A stretch of DNA of 64,000 bases from Streptomyces sp. NBC_00690 (GTDB lineage: Bacteria > Actinomycetota > Actinomycetes > Streptomycetales > Streptomycetaceae): the NCBI RefSeq assembly GCF_036226685.1, contig NZ_CP109009.1, positions 6,847,501 to 6,911,500 of the forward strand, read 5' to 3'. The position numbers were made by a program, and so were the translations under genes. Positions 51,718 through 64,000 of the stretch are shown piece by piece (positions within the stretch are counted from its first letter, which is position 1; every line of letters begins with the position of its first letter). The notes below the pieces were generated by a model. The model was not told the origin of the DNA and searched no databases. It worked only from the letters and a program-made list of their open reading frames with translations.

Positions 51718-51927
51718 TCAGGACCGCGCGACCAGACTCGCCGGGCGCATGTCCGTCCAGTGTGAGTCCACGTACTGCGCACATCCCTCCTTGGTGTCCT
51801 CGCCGTGCACGACGGTCCAACCGGGCGGAACCGCGGCGAACGAGGGCCACAGCGAATGCTGGTTCTCCTCGTTCACCAGCACGAAGTAGCTTCCGTCGGC
51901 GTCCTCAAAGGGGTTGGTGGCGGTCAT
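51718..51927 (-). CDS. mbtH: MbtH-family NRPS accessory protein
   Basis: 69 residues with the whole MbtH pattern: [32 protein letters not shown], and a C-terminal W-DMRP. MbtH proteins bind NRPS adenylation domains and are needed for their folding or activity. This is the only one in the window, so it probably serves the six A domains of the two NRPSs. GAGGAG lies 8 bases before the ATG. It is the last gene of the leftward argC to mbtH unit, 47 bases after the C-E didomain gene. Confidence 0.95.
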   Translation of the reverse strand: MTATNPFEDADGSYFVLVNEENQHSLWPSFAAVPPGWTVVHGEDTKEGCAQYVDSHWTDMRPASLVARS

Positions 51928-51974
51928 GGTGATTTCTCCTCGTGGTGAGTGCTGTACGGATGGGTGCTGACAGG

Positions 51975-54887
51975 TCAGGCAGGCAGAGCCGGGTCGGCGG
52001 AGAAGGGGAGGAAGTGGGTGATCAGCTCGGTCAGCTCGGCCGTCAACCGACGAGCCTCCTCTTCGCTGAAGACGTGTGCGGCCCAGCGCCAGCGCAACTC
52101 GGCTCTCGGACCGGGGTCCGAGCCGCCGTTTATGACGACCGTGAGTTCCAGCGGCCCTGTGACCGGTGGTTCGGCCCCGGGCAGAGCGGCCAGTGCGGCC
52201 CGTAGCGCTGCGCACTCCGAGATCGGAGCGGGTCTCCAGTCGACAGCGCCGGCCGTGGGTCCGGGGCGCACGCGATGAACCACGCGCACCACGTCGCGAG
52301 CCCCGTCGGCCAGCAATGACGCCGTCTGCGCATTGAGGTGCAGCAGTTGTTGGTGTCCTCGTCCCCCGTCGGGTACCGAGGCCAACGCCCCGGCGGTACG
52401 GGACAGGGCCTGCCCCACGGCCTCGCGGGTGAGGGAGGCTCCCGGAGAGGGGATGCGGACCGGATGGACCACGCCGAACCCACCTGCCATGCGGGTGGGA
52501 CGGGCCGGGTCGGAGAACTCCCGTTCCACCACCAGTCCGGGACCCAAGCCGCCCCCACGCAACCGTGGTTCATCGCCCGAGACAACGGCGAGAGCGGTGA
52601 GAACCGCGACCTCAAGGCCATGGGCGTCCGCGCCGCGCCGAGCACCGTCGGTGTCGGTGTCGGTGCTGGTCTTGGTACCGGTGCTGCCATCTGAGACGTA
52701 CGTGGTCAACTCATCGTGGCAGCCCTCCGCAGCGGTCGGGAACGAGTGCGCAGGCCCGGGCGGCAGGGCGATGCCTCGGCGAGCCGACAGCGCCGACCAC
52801 TCGGGCAGTTCCGCCATGCGCTCGGGCCCGTTGGCCTCGGCCAGCAGCCTCCGCGTCCAGCTGTGCAAGCCCTCCGAGGCCGTTCTGTTGGCTTCGACGC
52901 TTCCGCCGCCTCCGCCGCTTCCGTGAATGGGCCCCCCGCCCCCGAGCAGGGCTTGGTAAGAGGCGGCGAGTTCGGGGACGATCACCTGCCATGACGCATC
53001 GTCCGCCACCGTCACATGCGCAATCAGCAGCAGCCGCCCCGGCCCGCCGGGCCCCGCGTCGAACCACACCAGACGCAGTACGGTGCCCGTCCAGGGATCG
53101 AGCGCCAGGGCGGCCCGCCTTGCCTCACCGGCGATCAGCGCCGACAACTGGGCACCCCTCGCCCGGCCGGTGACCACCCGACGTACCGTCTCGGTGTCGA
53201 TCACCGCCGGAGCGAGCGCCGACGGCAGGACCTCCTGCGTCCACACCTCGCCGGCGGCCCCGCCCAGCCGGTGCAGCGTGAGGCGCAGCGCCGGATGGGC
53301 GCGGGCCAGCCGAGCGACCGCCCGGCGCAACACCACAGCGGAGAGGCCCGCGGGAACCTCCCACAGCGCCGACTCCTGCCGCCGTTCGACGGGAGCGCCC
53401 GACTCCCGGAGCCGGTGGGCCACGGGCAGCAGGGGCAACCCGCCCGCCTCCTCGGGTGCCACGTTCCCCGACGGTGGGCTCTTGGCCACCGACAGGCCCG
53501 CTCGGGACCGGCGCGGTGCGATCGTCTCCACGACATCGGGAGCGCGCAGCGCCGACAGCGCGCGCCCCGGTTCGCGGCAGAGCTGCCGCAGCAGTCCAAC
53601 ACACTGCTCGGCCTGTTCCGCGAGCCCCTGCGCGTCGTACAGCGCGGGGTTGCCGTCGAAGTCGAGTCTCAGCCGCCCGTCCGCGTACCGCACGGCGGAG
53701 ATCGAGAGTCCGTCCACCGGACCCGAAGCGAGGGTCACGATGTGTCCGGGCACCCCCGCGAAGTCCACCTCGGTGTCGAACGGCCGCAGATTGAGGAGCG
53801 GTCCGGGCCAGTGGGCATCCATACGCCCCGGCCACAGTTCCCCGACGATCTCCTCACCCCGGAAGCGCTGGTGGGTGCGTACGGCAGTGAACTCGGCGGC
53901 TATGCGTTCCAACACGGTGGCGAAGGTGTCCTCGTCACCCACCGCCACCCGTACGGGAAGGACGTTCACGGTCATACCCGGGACCCTCAAGGTGCCGGGC
54001 GCGGTGCGGGCCATGGCGTACATCGCCAGGACCACATCGCGCGTACCGGTCTCCCGGTGGAGCTGTACGGCGACGGTGGCTGCGATGGTCTCCGCCCAGG
54101 TGCAGCGCGACGCCCGGGCCGTGGTCACCACCGCGGCGGCGGTCTGCCGGTCGAGGACCACCGTACGGCGCAGGGCGGTGTCGGACGGCGGCGCGGACCG
54201 TCCCCGCACCGGAGTCAACTGCGGGCCGTCGCCGTACCTCGCCGCCCAGTGCGCGCGATCGCGTGCGTACTGCGCGGACGCGGTGTACCGGGACTCGGCA
54301 TCCACGAGGGTGGACACCGGTGCGAACGGTGAGTCCGGCAGGGGAGTGCCCCGCAGCACGGCCGTGTAGACCTCGGCGATCCGACGGGTCAGCAGTGCCA
54401 CCCCATAGCCGTCCACCGCCAACTGGTGGAAGTACTGGAACAGGAGGTGGTGCTGCGCACCCACCCGGACCAGGACCGCGCCCGTCAGCGCGGGCGGGCC
54501 GGTGCCGGTGCCGGCTGCGAACAGGAGGTCCAGTCGCGGCGGACAGGCGAGTTGCTCACGGACCAACTCCACGGCGGCCGACGTCGGATCGGCCGCTCCC
54601 GTGGTGTCCAGCCGCGGTAGCCGCCAGTGCGCCGCGTCGAAGGGGACCGGCTCCTGGAGGAGCCGCCCGCCCTCCTCCCGAATCCGGAAGTGCAGCCCCG
54701 GCGCCTCGGCCAAGGTGTGCCGCAGCGCGTCCTGGAGCGCATCGACGTCGACCGGGCCGATCAATTCGATGTACTGGCCGACGTTGTAGCCGGCGTGGTG
54801 GGGGTCGGTGCGCTGCGCGGACAGGACGTGCGCCTGTGCGGCCGTGAGTTCCTGCGGCGGTGCCGGGGTGAGCGTCGCGTGAGACAT
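51975..54887 (-). CDS. C-E didomain protein with degenerate active sites
   Basis: 970 residues with no A or T domain. The N-terminal half (1-450) is a condensation domain resembling C1 of the first NRPS ([20 protein letters not shown]), but its active site reads HQLAVDG (~155) instead of HHxxxDG. The C-terminal half (~490-960) resembles the epimerase of the same NRPS ([17 protein letters not shown], ~625), with the second His replaced by Val. Both catalytic histidines are thus missing, although the first His, Asp and SW positions remain. A non-catalytic binding or docking role is an inference; failing function is the alternative. The ATG at 54887 follows AGGAAGG. It lies between the ornithine hydroxylase and mbtH genes. 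Confidence 0.85.
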   Translation of the reverse strand: MSHATLTPAPPQELTAAQAHVLSAQRTDPHHAGYNVGQYIELIGPVDVDALQDALRHTLAEAPGLHFRIREEGGRLLQEPVPFDAAHWRLPRLDTTGAADPTSAAVELVREQLACPPRLDLLFAAGTGTGPPALTGAVLVRVGAQHHLLFQYFHQLAVDGYGVALLTRRIAEVYTAVLRGTPLPDSPFAPVSTLVDAESRYTASAQYARDRAHWAARYGDGPQLTPVRGRSAPPSDTALRRTVVLDRQTAAAVVTTARASRCTWAETIAATVAVQLHRETGTRDVVLAMYAMARTAPGTLRVPGMTVNVLPVRVAVGDEDTFATVLERIAAEFTAVRTHQRFRGEEIVGELWPGRMDAHWPGPLLNLRPFDTEVDFAGVPGHIVTLASGPVDGLSISAVRYADGRLRLDFDGNPALYDAQGLAEQAEQCVGLLRQLCREPGRALSALRAPDVVETIAPRRSRAGLSVAKSPPSGNVAPEEAGGLPLLPVAHRLRESGAPVERRQESALWEVPAGLSAVVLRRAVARLARAHPALRLTLHRLGGAAGEVWTQEVLPSALAPAVIDTETVRRVVTGRARGAQLSALIAGEARRAALALDPWTGTVLRLVWFDAGPGGPGRLLLIAHVTVADDASWQVIVPELAASYQALLGGGGPIHGSGGGGGSVEANRTASEGLHSWTRRLLAEANGPERMAELPEWSALSARRGIALPPGPAHSFPTAAEGCHDELTTYVSDGSTGTKTSTDTDTDGARRGADAHGLEVAVLTALAVVSGDEPRLRGGGLGPGLVVEREFSDPARPTRMAGGFGVVHPVRIPSPGASLTREAVGQALSRTAGALASVPDGGRGHQQLLHLNAQTASLLADGARDVVRVVHRVRPGPTAGAVDWRPAPISECAALRAALAALPGAEPPVTGPLELTVVINGGSDPGPRAELRWRWAAHVFSEEEARRLTAELTELITHFLPFSADPALPA

Positions 54888-54922
54888 CTCGCCTTCCTGG
54901 GGAGTCGTCCGAGCGGGTGGGG

Positions 54923-56350
54923 TCAACGGCCGGGGGCGACGCCGGCCGCCTCGGCTCCACTCGGTGCCAGCACCTGGTCGTCGAGGAGCGCGGGTGCCTC
55001 TGCCCCGGCCTCCACCGGCGGCCCGGCGGGCGTGCGGCTCACGAGCGCGTCACGGATCTCGCCCGAGCGCACGGCCAGCGTCGACAACAGCGAAGAGGTG
55101 ATGCCGTGGGTGTGCTCGGTGACGGCGCCCTGGAGGTAGACCCCGGCCGTGATCCGCTCATCCGTCAACAGGCGGTGGTCGCGGTCGATGCGCAACCTCC
55201 CTTGGCCGTCGGTCAAACAGCGGTCGACGAGCGGCCCGAGCAGTTCCCTGGGGTCATGGGGGCGATAGCCGGTGGCCAGCACCACCGCGTCGGAGTCGAG
55301 CGTGAAGCTCTCACCCGTGGTGAGGGACGTCACGACCGCCCGGGCGCCGTTGGGTATCTCCTCGACCCCGGTCAGGGCGGTCGTGCGCAGGATGCGCAGC
55401 CGCTCGGTGCCGGCCACCTTCTCCTGGTAGACCGTGCGGTAGAGCTGCTCTATCAACTCGCCGTCCACCACTGAGTAGTTGGTGTTCCCGTGGTACCCGA
55501 GCAGTGCGCGCTTCACCGCCTCGGGGGCCTCGTAGAAATCGTCCACGGCGGATGGGTCGAAGATCCGATTGGCGAAGGGGCTGTCATCGGCGGGGCTGTA
55601 GCCGTAGCGCGTGAACACCGCGCACACTTCCGCGTCCGGGAAGGTGCGATACAGATAGTCCGCGGTCTCGGCGGCCGACTGCCCCGCCCCCACCACGGTG
55701 AACCTCCGGTGCGGGCGCTCCTTCAACTCCTGCGTACGGAAGAGGAGGTCCCGGTTGTGCCAGACGTGCTCGCCCAATGACACGCCCTCCGGCAGCCGTG
55801 GGCGCAGCCCGGTGCTCAGCACCACATTGCGGGTCCGCAGCGAGCCTTCCGTGTCCCCCGATGCGCTCCCGGCCGTCCGCAGGGCCACATCGAGGTGCGT
55901 CACCCCGCCGTCCTGCTCGACGGGCCGTACGGACAGTGCCTCACAGCCGTAGGACACCTGCTCGCTGAAGCTGGCGGCGCACCAGGCGAGGTAGTCGTGG
56001 AACTCGACCCGGGTGGGGAAGAAGCTCTTCTGGTTGATGAAGTCGATGAGGCGTTCTCGCTCGTGGAGGTAGCGCAGGAAGGTGTAGCGACTCCCGGGGT
56101 CCCGCATGGTGACCAGGTCCTTGAGGAACGACACCTGCATGGTCGCCCCTTCGATGAGCATGCCGCGGTGCCAGCCGAACCCGGGCTGTCGCTCCAGGAA
56201 CGTCGACCGCAGCCGCTGTTCGGGGGCGGAGCGTTCGTTGTGTTCCTGGACGGCGATGGCCAGGGCGAGGTTGGCCGGGCCGAAGCCGATGCCCACCACA
56301 TCGTGGCTGGGGGTCTTCCGCTGTGCGATGCTCGCGTGACCTGCCGGCAT
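54923..56350 (-). CDS. L-ornithine N5-monooxygenase
   Basis: 475 residues of the SidA/PvdA/CchB family. The FAD-binding motif is GIGFGPANLALA (~22-33), the NADPH site VVGAGQSAAETADYL (~235-249), and the C-terminal FAD motif LATGYRPHD (~380). The segment NTNYSVVDGELIE is typical for binding ornithine rather than lysine. It makes N5-hydroxyornithine, the amino acid predicted for module 6. ATG 56350 follows GAGGACG; GTG 56362 is an alternative. It lies right after the ornithine genes in an iron-controlled operon, so substrate supply and hydroxylation are co-expressed. Confidence 0.93.
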   Translation of the reverse strand: MPAGHASIAQRKTPSHDVVGIGFGPANLALAIAVQEHNERSAPEQRLRSTFLERQPGFGWHRGMLIEGATMQVSFLKDLVTMRDPGSRYTFLRYLHERERLIDFINQKSFFPTRVEFHDYLAWCAASFSEQVSYGCEALSVRPVEQDGGVTHLDVALRTAGSASGDTEGSLRTRNVVLSTGLRPRLPEGVSLGEHVWHNRDLLFRTQELKERPHRRFTVVGAGQSAAETADYLYRTFPDAEVCAVFTRYGYSPADDSPFANRIFDPSAVDDFYEAPEAVKRALLGYHGNTNYSVVDGELIEQLYRTVYQEKVAGTERLRILRTTALTGVEEIPNGARAVVTSLTTGESFTLDSDAVVLATGYRPHDPRELLGPLVDRCLTDGQGRLRIDRDHRLLTDERITAGVYLQGAVTEHTHGITSSLLSTLAVRSGEIRDALVSRTPAGPPVEAGAEAPALLDDQVLAPSGAEAAGVAPGR

Positions 56351-56390
56351 GTTCGTCCTCACTCATGGTGGCCTGTGGTACGGGGGGTTC

Positions 56391-56470
56391 GGCGGAGCTT
56401 GTTGAGGCTTGGCGGAGCTTGTTGAGGCTCGTCAGTGCTTGTGAGCGCTTGTGAGTGCTCGTCTGCTCTT
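56391..56470. repeat. Tandem repeats in the argD-monooxygenase gap
   Basis: The unit GGCGGAGCTTGTTGAGGCT occurs twice in tandem (56391-56429), followed by several imperfect 10-base units of the type GTGAGTGCTT up to about 56470. It lies in the 137-base gap between the monooxygenase start and the argD stop. Confidence 0.7.
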
Positions 56471-56487
56471 CGAAGGGGCCTGGGGCG

Positions 56488-57708
56488 TCAGCCGAGGATG
56501 GCGGGGAAGGCTGCCACCAGTGCGTCCACGCCGTCGGTACCCACGGTCAGCGCCGGCGCCAGCCGCACGGTCGTTGGACTGACGGCGTTCACGAGGAATC
56601 CGGCCTCCCGGGCGGCTTGTTGCACCTGTGGCGCCACGGGCCGCTCCAACTCGACGGCCAGGAGCAGTCCGGCGCCCCGCACCTGGCGCACCAGGGGATG
56701 CCCGATGGCTTCGATGCCGTGCCGCAGCCGTGCGCCCGTGCTGAGGACATGGGCCAGGAGACCTTCGTTCTCGATGGTGTCCAGCACGGCGAGGGCCGCC
56801 GCGCACGCCACCGGGTTGCCTCCGAAGGTGGAGCCGTGCTGCCCGGGTGTCAACAGGGCCCCCGCGGCTCCGAAAGCGAGGGTGGCACCGATGGGCAGCC
56901 CGCCGCCGAGCCCCTTGGCCAGTGTCACCACATCGGGGTCCACACCGGGGGACGCCTGGTGGGCGAACCAGTGGCCGGTGCGTCCGGTACCGGTCTGCAC
57001 CTCGTCCAACATCAGCAACGAGCCCGTGGCGCGGGTGATGTCCCGGGCGGCGCGGAGATAGCCCTCCGGCGCGGGCACCACCCCCGATTCGCCCTGGATC
57101 GGTTCGATCAGCACCGCGGCCGTCTCCTCGGTGACCGCGGCGCGCAGGGCGTCCGGGTCACCGAACGGTACATGCGTCACCGGGCCGGGCAGGGGCAGGA
57201 AGGGCGCGCGCTTGTCGGGCTGGCCGGTGAGCGCCAGCGCGCCCATCGTCCGTCCGTGGAAGCCGCCCTCGGTGGCCACCAGATGGAGCCGGCCAGTCCT
57301 GCGGGCGATTTTGAACGCGGCTTCGTTGGCCTCCGCGCCCGAGTTGGAGAAGAACACCCGCCCCTCGCGGCCCGCGAGCCGCAACAGCCGTTCGGCCAGC
57401 GCCACCGGGGGTTCTGCCACGTACAGGTTGGACACATGGCCAAGCCTGGCGACCTGGGTGCTCACCGCATCGACGATCGCGGGATGCGCATGGCCCAGGG
57501 CGTTCACGGCGATGCCTCCGGTGAAGTCCAGATACGCCGAGCCGTCCGCGTCCCACACCACACTGCCCTCTCCGCGCACCAGCGCCATGGCGGGAGTGCC
57601 GTAGTTGTCCATCATCACGGCACGCCAGCGTCGGGTCAGCGCCGCCGTGCCACCGTGTTGGGACAGGTCGTCGGTGTCATGGGCTCCGGGCGTTGTGTCC
57701 GTCGTCAT
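56488..57708 (-). CDS. argD: Acetylornithine aminotransferase
   Basis: 406-residue PLP-dependent class III aminotransferase. Visible are [46 protein letters not shown] and the PLP lysine in [14 protein letters not shown]. The sequence is ArgD-like; it would convert N-acetylglutamate semialdehyde to N-acetylornithine. ATG 57708 overlaps the argB stop codon (ATGA), so translation is coupled. No argF, argG, argH or argR follows: the set stops at ornithine, which argues for siderophore supply rather than arginine synthesis. Confidence 0.92.
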   Translation of the reverse strand: MTTDTTPGAHDTDDLSQHGGTAALTRRWRAVMMDNYGTPAMALVRGEGSVVWDADGSAYLDFTGGIAVNALGHAHPAIVDAVSTQVARLGHVSNLYVAEPPVALAERLLRLAGREGRVFFSNSGAEANEAAFKIARRTGRLHLVATEGGFHGRTMGALALTGQPDKRAPFLPLPGPVTHVPFGDPDALRAAVTEETAAVLIEPIQGESGVVPAPEGYLRAARDITRATGSLLMLDEVQTGTGRTGHWFAHQASPGVDPDVVTLAKGLGGGLPIGATLAFGAAGALLTPGQHGSTFGGNPVACAAALAVLDTIENEGLLAHVLSTGARLRHGIEAIGHPLVRQVRGAGLLLAVELERPVAPQVQQAAREAGFLVNAVSPTTVRLAPALTVGTDGVDALVAAFPAILG

Positions 57709-58729
57709 CTGGCGTCCTCCGCCTTCACATCGGTGGGCCGGGGGTCGGGGACACCATCGGCCCGCTGTGGAACGGGGGTCGGCCCCCGGCGGTCCTGTGC
57801 ATCGGGGACCACGGTGGTTCCGGTGGTGTCGTCGGCGAACACCTCCCGCAGCAGACAGTGCGGCACCCGTCCGTCCAGTACATGGGCCCTGCGCACTCCC
57901 GCGCGCACCGCCTGGAGACAGCCCTCCATCTTGGGCACCATCCCGCTCGCCAGCGAGGGGAGCAGTCGCTCCAGGGCGCTCGCCGTCAGTTCGTCGATGA
58001 CTTCGGTGCTGTGCGGCCAATTCGCGTACAGGCCCTCGACGTCGGTGAGCATCACCAACTTCTCCGCGTCCAGTGCGACGGCCAGCGCGGACGCCGCAAG
58101 ATCGGCGTTGATGTTGTAGACCTGGCCGTCGTCGCCGCGGGCGATGGGGGAGACCACGGGGATCCGCCCCCGATCGAGCAGCGCCCGGAGCGTATCGGGA
58201 TCGACCTTGACCACATCGCCGACCAGACCGATGTCGACCGGTTCGCCGTTGACCTGCGCCGGCCTGCGCACCGCCGTCATCGTGTGGGCGTCCTCACCCG
58301 TCAGCCCGACGGCGAAGGGGCCGTGGGCGTTGATGAGCCCCACGATCTCCCGCTGCACCTGCCCGGCCAACACCATCCGGACCACCTCCATGACCTCGGG
58401 CGTCGTCACCCTCAGACCGGCTGCGAACCGGACCTCCAGATCGAGGCGGCCCAGGAGCGAGCTGATCTGCGGGCCGCCGCCATGGACCACCACCGGTCGC
58501 AGCCCGGCGTAGCGCAGCGCGACCACGTCCTGGGCGAAGGCCCGCTTCAGTTCCTCGTCCACCATGGCGTTGCCACCGAACTTGATGACCACGACCTTGC
58601 CCTGGAACGTCTCCAACCAGGGCAGAGCCTCGATCACCGTGCGCGCTCGCGGGAGCGCTCCGCGGCGCGACGGAGGAGGGGAAGGAGGCTTCGTCGGATC
58701 GATCGCTGCGGCCGTCGTACCCGCTGCGC

Positions 58730-58733
<4 letters not shown>
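57705..58733 (-). CDS. argB: Acetylglutamate kinase
   Basis: 342 residues. The kinase core holds [10 protein letters not shown] (~48-57), [18 protein letters not shown] (~80-97), [14 protein letters not shown] and [14 protein letters not shown], the standard NAGK nucleotide and substrate loops. It phosphorylates N-acetylglutamate. The protein is about 40 residues longer than most, from a Pro/Ser-rich N-terminus and a Pro/Arg-rich C-terminus. Those extensions may affect feedback inhibition by arginine, which is a guess. ATG 58733 overlaps the argJ stop (ATGA). Confidence 0.93.
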
Positions 58734-61626
<2,893 letters not shown>

Positions 61627-64000
61627 ATGAACCCCGAGTACGCCACGTACTGCCAGGCGGATCGTGATTTCTACGACGTACCCCACCGCTCCTCCAACGG
61701 CGTGGACGGCACCGGCTCCGAAGCCCGGAACGGCTCCTTCGGACCCACCCAGGAGCCCGCCCCCGAGGGGTGGGAGCGCTCCCGGCGCGGAGACTGGCTC
61801 TCCTACAGCCCCCGGGGACTTCGACTCCCCCAGCAGGGCTGGAAGATCCATATCTCCGCCACTCTCGACAACGCCGAGTCGATCCTGCAACGCGTCCTCG
61901 ACTACTGCATTCCGCGGCGCGTCCCGGTGAAGTTCATCCCCTCCCGGCCCCTGCTGCTGCTGCGCAACGCCAAGTACGCGGACCGCGCCGGCAGCGGCAA
62001 GTTCCTCACCGTCTATCCGCACTCGGAGGAGAGCTTCCCCGAGGTCTGCGGCGATCTGATGGAACTCCTGGACGGCGAACCCGGCCCGTACATCCTCAGC
62101 GATCTGCGGTGCGGCGACGGACCGGTCCACGTGCGGTACGGAGCCTTCGCCCCCCGCTTTTGCCCCGGGCCTGACGGCAGACTCGTGCCAGCCGTCGCCG
62201 ACCCCTCGGGCACCCTGGTCCCGGATCCCCGCGGACCGTCCCTGCGCATCCCCGACTGGGTGACGCCCCCGGCGTTCCTCCAGCCGCACATCGAAGCCCG
62301 CACCACCGTCGGCATGGACCAGATGCCGTACGAGATCAGCGGTGCGCTCCACTTCTCCAACGGTGGTGGGGTCTACAAGGCACGCGACCCCCGCACCGGT
62401 GAGGACGTCGTCCTCAAGGAAGCCCGGCCGCACGCCGGCCTGGCCGCTGATGGAGCCGACGCCGTCGCCCGGCTCGAACGCGAACGCACCGCCCTGGAGC
62501 AACTGGCCGGACTGGAGTGCGTACCCCAACTCCGCGGCACCTTCGAGGTGGGCGGACACCACTTCCTGGCGCTGGAACATGTGCCGGGCACCACCTTGAA
62601 CACCGTCTTCGCCCGTCGCTTCCCCCTCTCCGCGTCACAGCCGAGCCGCGAGCAGCTGGCCGAGCACGCCGAATGGGCCGGCAGGATGTATGGCCTGGTG
62701 GCGGACGCCGTTCAGGCGGTGCACGAGCGCGGCGTGGTCATCAGCGACCTCCATATGAGCAACGTCATGGTCTCGGACGACGAGTCGAGAGTCGTCCTCC
62801 TCGACTTTGAGGCGGCCTCCCGCACGGCCGACCGGTGCCGCCAGGTGGTGGCCAACCCGGCCTTCGTCGCCCCTCGCGACCGGCGAGGCGTGGAGATCGA
62901 CCGCTACGCCCTTGCCTGCTTGCGTCTCGCCCTGCTTCTGCCGCTGACCACTCTCTTCGCGATCGACCGGGGCAAGGTCACCCAGCTCGCCCGGGGAGCG
63001 GCCCGGATCTTCCCCGTGACGGAGGACGAACTCCGGCCCGCGGTGGACGAGATCCTGCGCAACGCCGGTCAGAGCGACAACGCCCCTGCCCATGGCACCA
63101 CACCGCCCGAGCAGGCCATCCGCTCGGCGCAATCACGGCAGACGTCCGCCGATGACGGCCCCGAGGGCTCGACCGCCCCCGACTCCACCGGGCACCGGCC
63201 AACCGCCGGCTCCTTGCGCATACCCGACCCGGGCGAGTGGCCGCTCAGCCGGGACTCCATGGCACAGGCCATTCTCGCTTCCTGTACACCCGACCGTGAG
63301 GACCGATGTTTTCCGGGCGACATCGCCCAATTCGCCTCCCCGGCCGGTGGTCAATCCCTCGGCTACGGCGCCGCAGGCATCCTGTACGCGCTCCATGAGA
63401 CAGGCGCGCCATCCAGCCCCGAGGCCGTGGAATGGCTACTCGCCCGAGTCAAGGAGCCGGCACCCGGCACTCCGATCGGTCTCTACGACGGCCTTGCCGG
63501 CATCGCCTGGACACTGCGTCGCATCGGCCACCCCGAGCAAGCCGCAGAACTGGCCCAACTGATCGCCCGCCAGCCCGTCGACGGGCTCACCGCAGATCTC
63601 CACGGCGGACACGCCGGCATAGCCCTGGCCCTCGACGACCTCGCCCGCACCGCCACCGGTACGGAAGCCGTCGCACTCGCCGGCACCGCCGACCGCTGTA
63701 CCGCACTCGCCGCCCGCGCCCTGCTCAGCGGTCCGCCCTCACCCCGGACCGGACTGCTCCACGGCGCAACGGGACTCGCGCTGCTCTTCATCAGACGCTA
63801 CGAGTCGACCGGCGACCCCCAACTCCTCGACCTCGCGGCCACCGCGCTCCACCGCGACCTCGCCCGCTGCCGTCCCGGTGCGGAAGACGCCCTGCTGGTC
63901 CTCGAAGGCAAACGGACCATGCCGTACCTCGGAGCGGGCAGCGCAGGACTCGCCCTGGTGCTCGACGAGTACCTCGCACACCGCCCGGACGACGCCTTCA
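61627..64000 (+). CDS. Class III lanthionine synthetase LanKC (5' part, truncated by window)
   Basis: At least 791 residues; the gene runs off the window end. The N-terminal lyase-like domain starts MNPEYATYCQADRDFYDVPH, as in RamC/AmfT-type enzymes. The kinase domain includes YKARDPRTGEDVVLKEARPH, ERGVVISDLHMSNVMV and VVLLDFEAA (~residues 250-400). A Ser/Pro-rich linker follows. The LanC-like cyclase begins near residue 575 (LGYGAAGILYALHETGAP, GLYDGLAGIAW, GLLHGATGLALLF). Class III enzymes phosphorylate, eliminate and cyclise Ser/Thr in a precursor peptide to make SapB-like or labionin peptides. GGAAGGAG lies 6 bases before the ATG. Precursor and ABC exporter genes normally follow downstream, outside this window. 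Confidence 0.92.
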   Translation, partial: MNPEYATYCQADRDFYDVPHRSSNGVDGTGSEARNGSFGPTQEPAPEGWERSRRGDWLSYSPRGLRLPQQGWKIHISATLDNAESILQRVLDYCIPRRVPVKFIPSRPLLLLRNAKYADRAGSGKFLTVYPHSEESFPEVCGDLMELLDGEPGPYILSDLRCGDGPVHVRYGAFAPRFCPGPDGRLVPAVADPSGTLVPDPRGPSLRIPDWVTPPAFLQPHIEARTTVGMDQMPYEISGALHFSNGGGVYKARDPRTGEDVVLKEARPHAGLAADGADAVARLERERTALEQLAGLECVPQLRGTFEVGGHHFLALEHVPGTTLNTVFARRFPLSASQPSREQLAEHAEWAGRMYGLVADAVQAVHERGVVISDLHMSNVMVSDDESRVVLLDFEAASRTADRCRQVVANPAFVAPRDRRGVEIDRYALACLRLALLLPLTTLFAIDRGKVTQLARGAARIFPVTEDELRPAVDEILRNAGQSDNAPAHGTTPPEQAIRSAQSRQTSADDGPEGSTAPDSTGHRPTAGSLRIPDPGEWPLSRDSMAQAILASCTPDREDRCFPGDIAQFASPAGGQSLGYGAAGILYALHETGAPSSPEAVEWLLARVKEPAPGTPIGLYDGLAGIAWTLRRIGHPEQAAELAQLIARQPVDGLTADLHGGHAGIALALDDLARTATGTEAVALAGTADRCTALAARALLSGPPSPRTGLLHGATGLALLFIRRYESTGDPQLLDLAATALHRDLARCRPGAEDALLVLEGKRTMPYLGAGSAGLALVLDEYLAHRPDDAF

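Overview
The window looks like a chromosome segment of a high-GC actinomycete, most probably Streptomyces or a close relative. Nearly all genes use G/C-ending codons, GTG starts are common, and the content is typical of that group: a DUF2637 membrane protein, a FhuF-like reductase, DmdR/IdeR-type iron boxes, a class III lanthipeptide synthetase and a large NRPS cluster. No tRNA, rRNA, insertion sequence or CRISPR array was found.

Bases 1 to about 21.3 kb are mostly ordinary chromosome. In order they hold an anti-sigma-type ATPase; a DUF2637 protein; a FhuF-like siderophore-iron reductase behind an iron box; a GntR regulator with a flavoprotein; a TPR-like protein; a PucR regulator divergent from a four-gene xanthine dehydrogenase operon (FAD subunit, 2Fe-2S subunit, Mo subunit, XdhC); a methyltransferase; a possible leaderless 40-residue peptide; an unrecognised protein; a secreted type-B carboxylesterase; and a 1075-residue AAA/MalT-type ATPase.

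Bases 21.4 to 60.99 kb form one siderophore locus. An iron box starts dhbA-dhbC-dhbE-dhbB, which makes and activates 2,3-dihydroxybenzoate (DHB). A second iron box starts a leftward unit: a free aryl carrier protein, an ABC-ATPase remnant, an EntS-like exporter, a possible 52-residue protein, and two NRPSs of 4743 and 2401 residues. A third iron box drives a rightward N-acetylglutamate-synthase-like GNAT. A fourth drives argC-argJ-argB-argD, an ornithine N5-monooxygenase, a catalytically degenerate C-E didomain protein and an MbtH protein. Domain order and specificity codes suggest DHB-Gly-X-X-(D)Ser-Y-(N5-hydroxy)Orn, released by a terminal thioesterase. X, X and Y have acidic pockets and may be ornithine-like or arginine-like. 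The product would be a mixed catecholate-hydroxamate peptide siderophore. The GNAT plus ArgCJBD would give it a private, iron-controlled ornithine supply.

From 61.6 kb to the window end lies the 5' part of a class III lanthionine synthetase (LanKC) gene. Its precursor peptide and transporter genes, if present, lie beyond the window.

The most notable features are: near-identical DNA blocks in NRPS modules 2 and 3 with unusual composition; module 5, which has an epimerising-type carrier and a DCL-like downstream C domain but no epimerase; the C-E protein, in which both catalytic histidines are replaced; several perfect hairpins between cluster genes; and two small ORFs.
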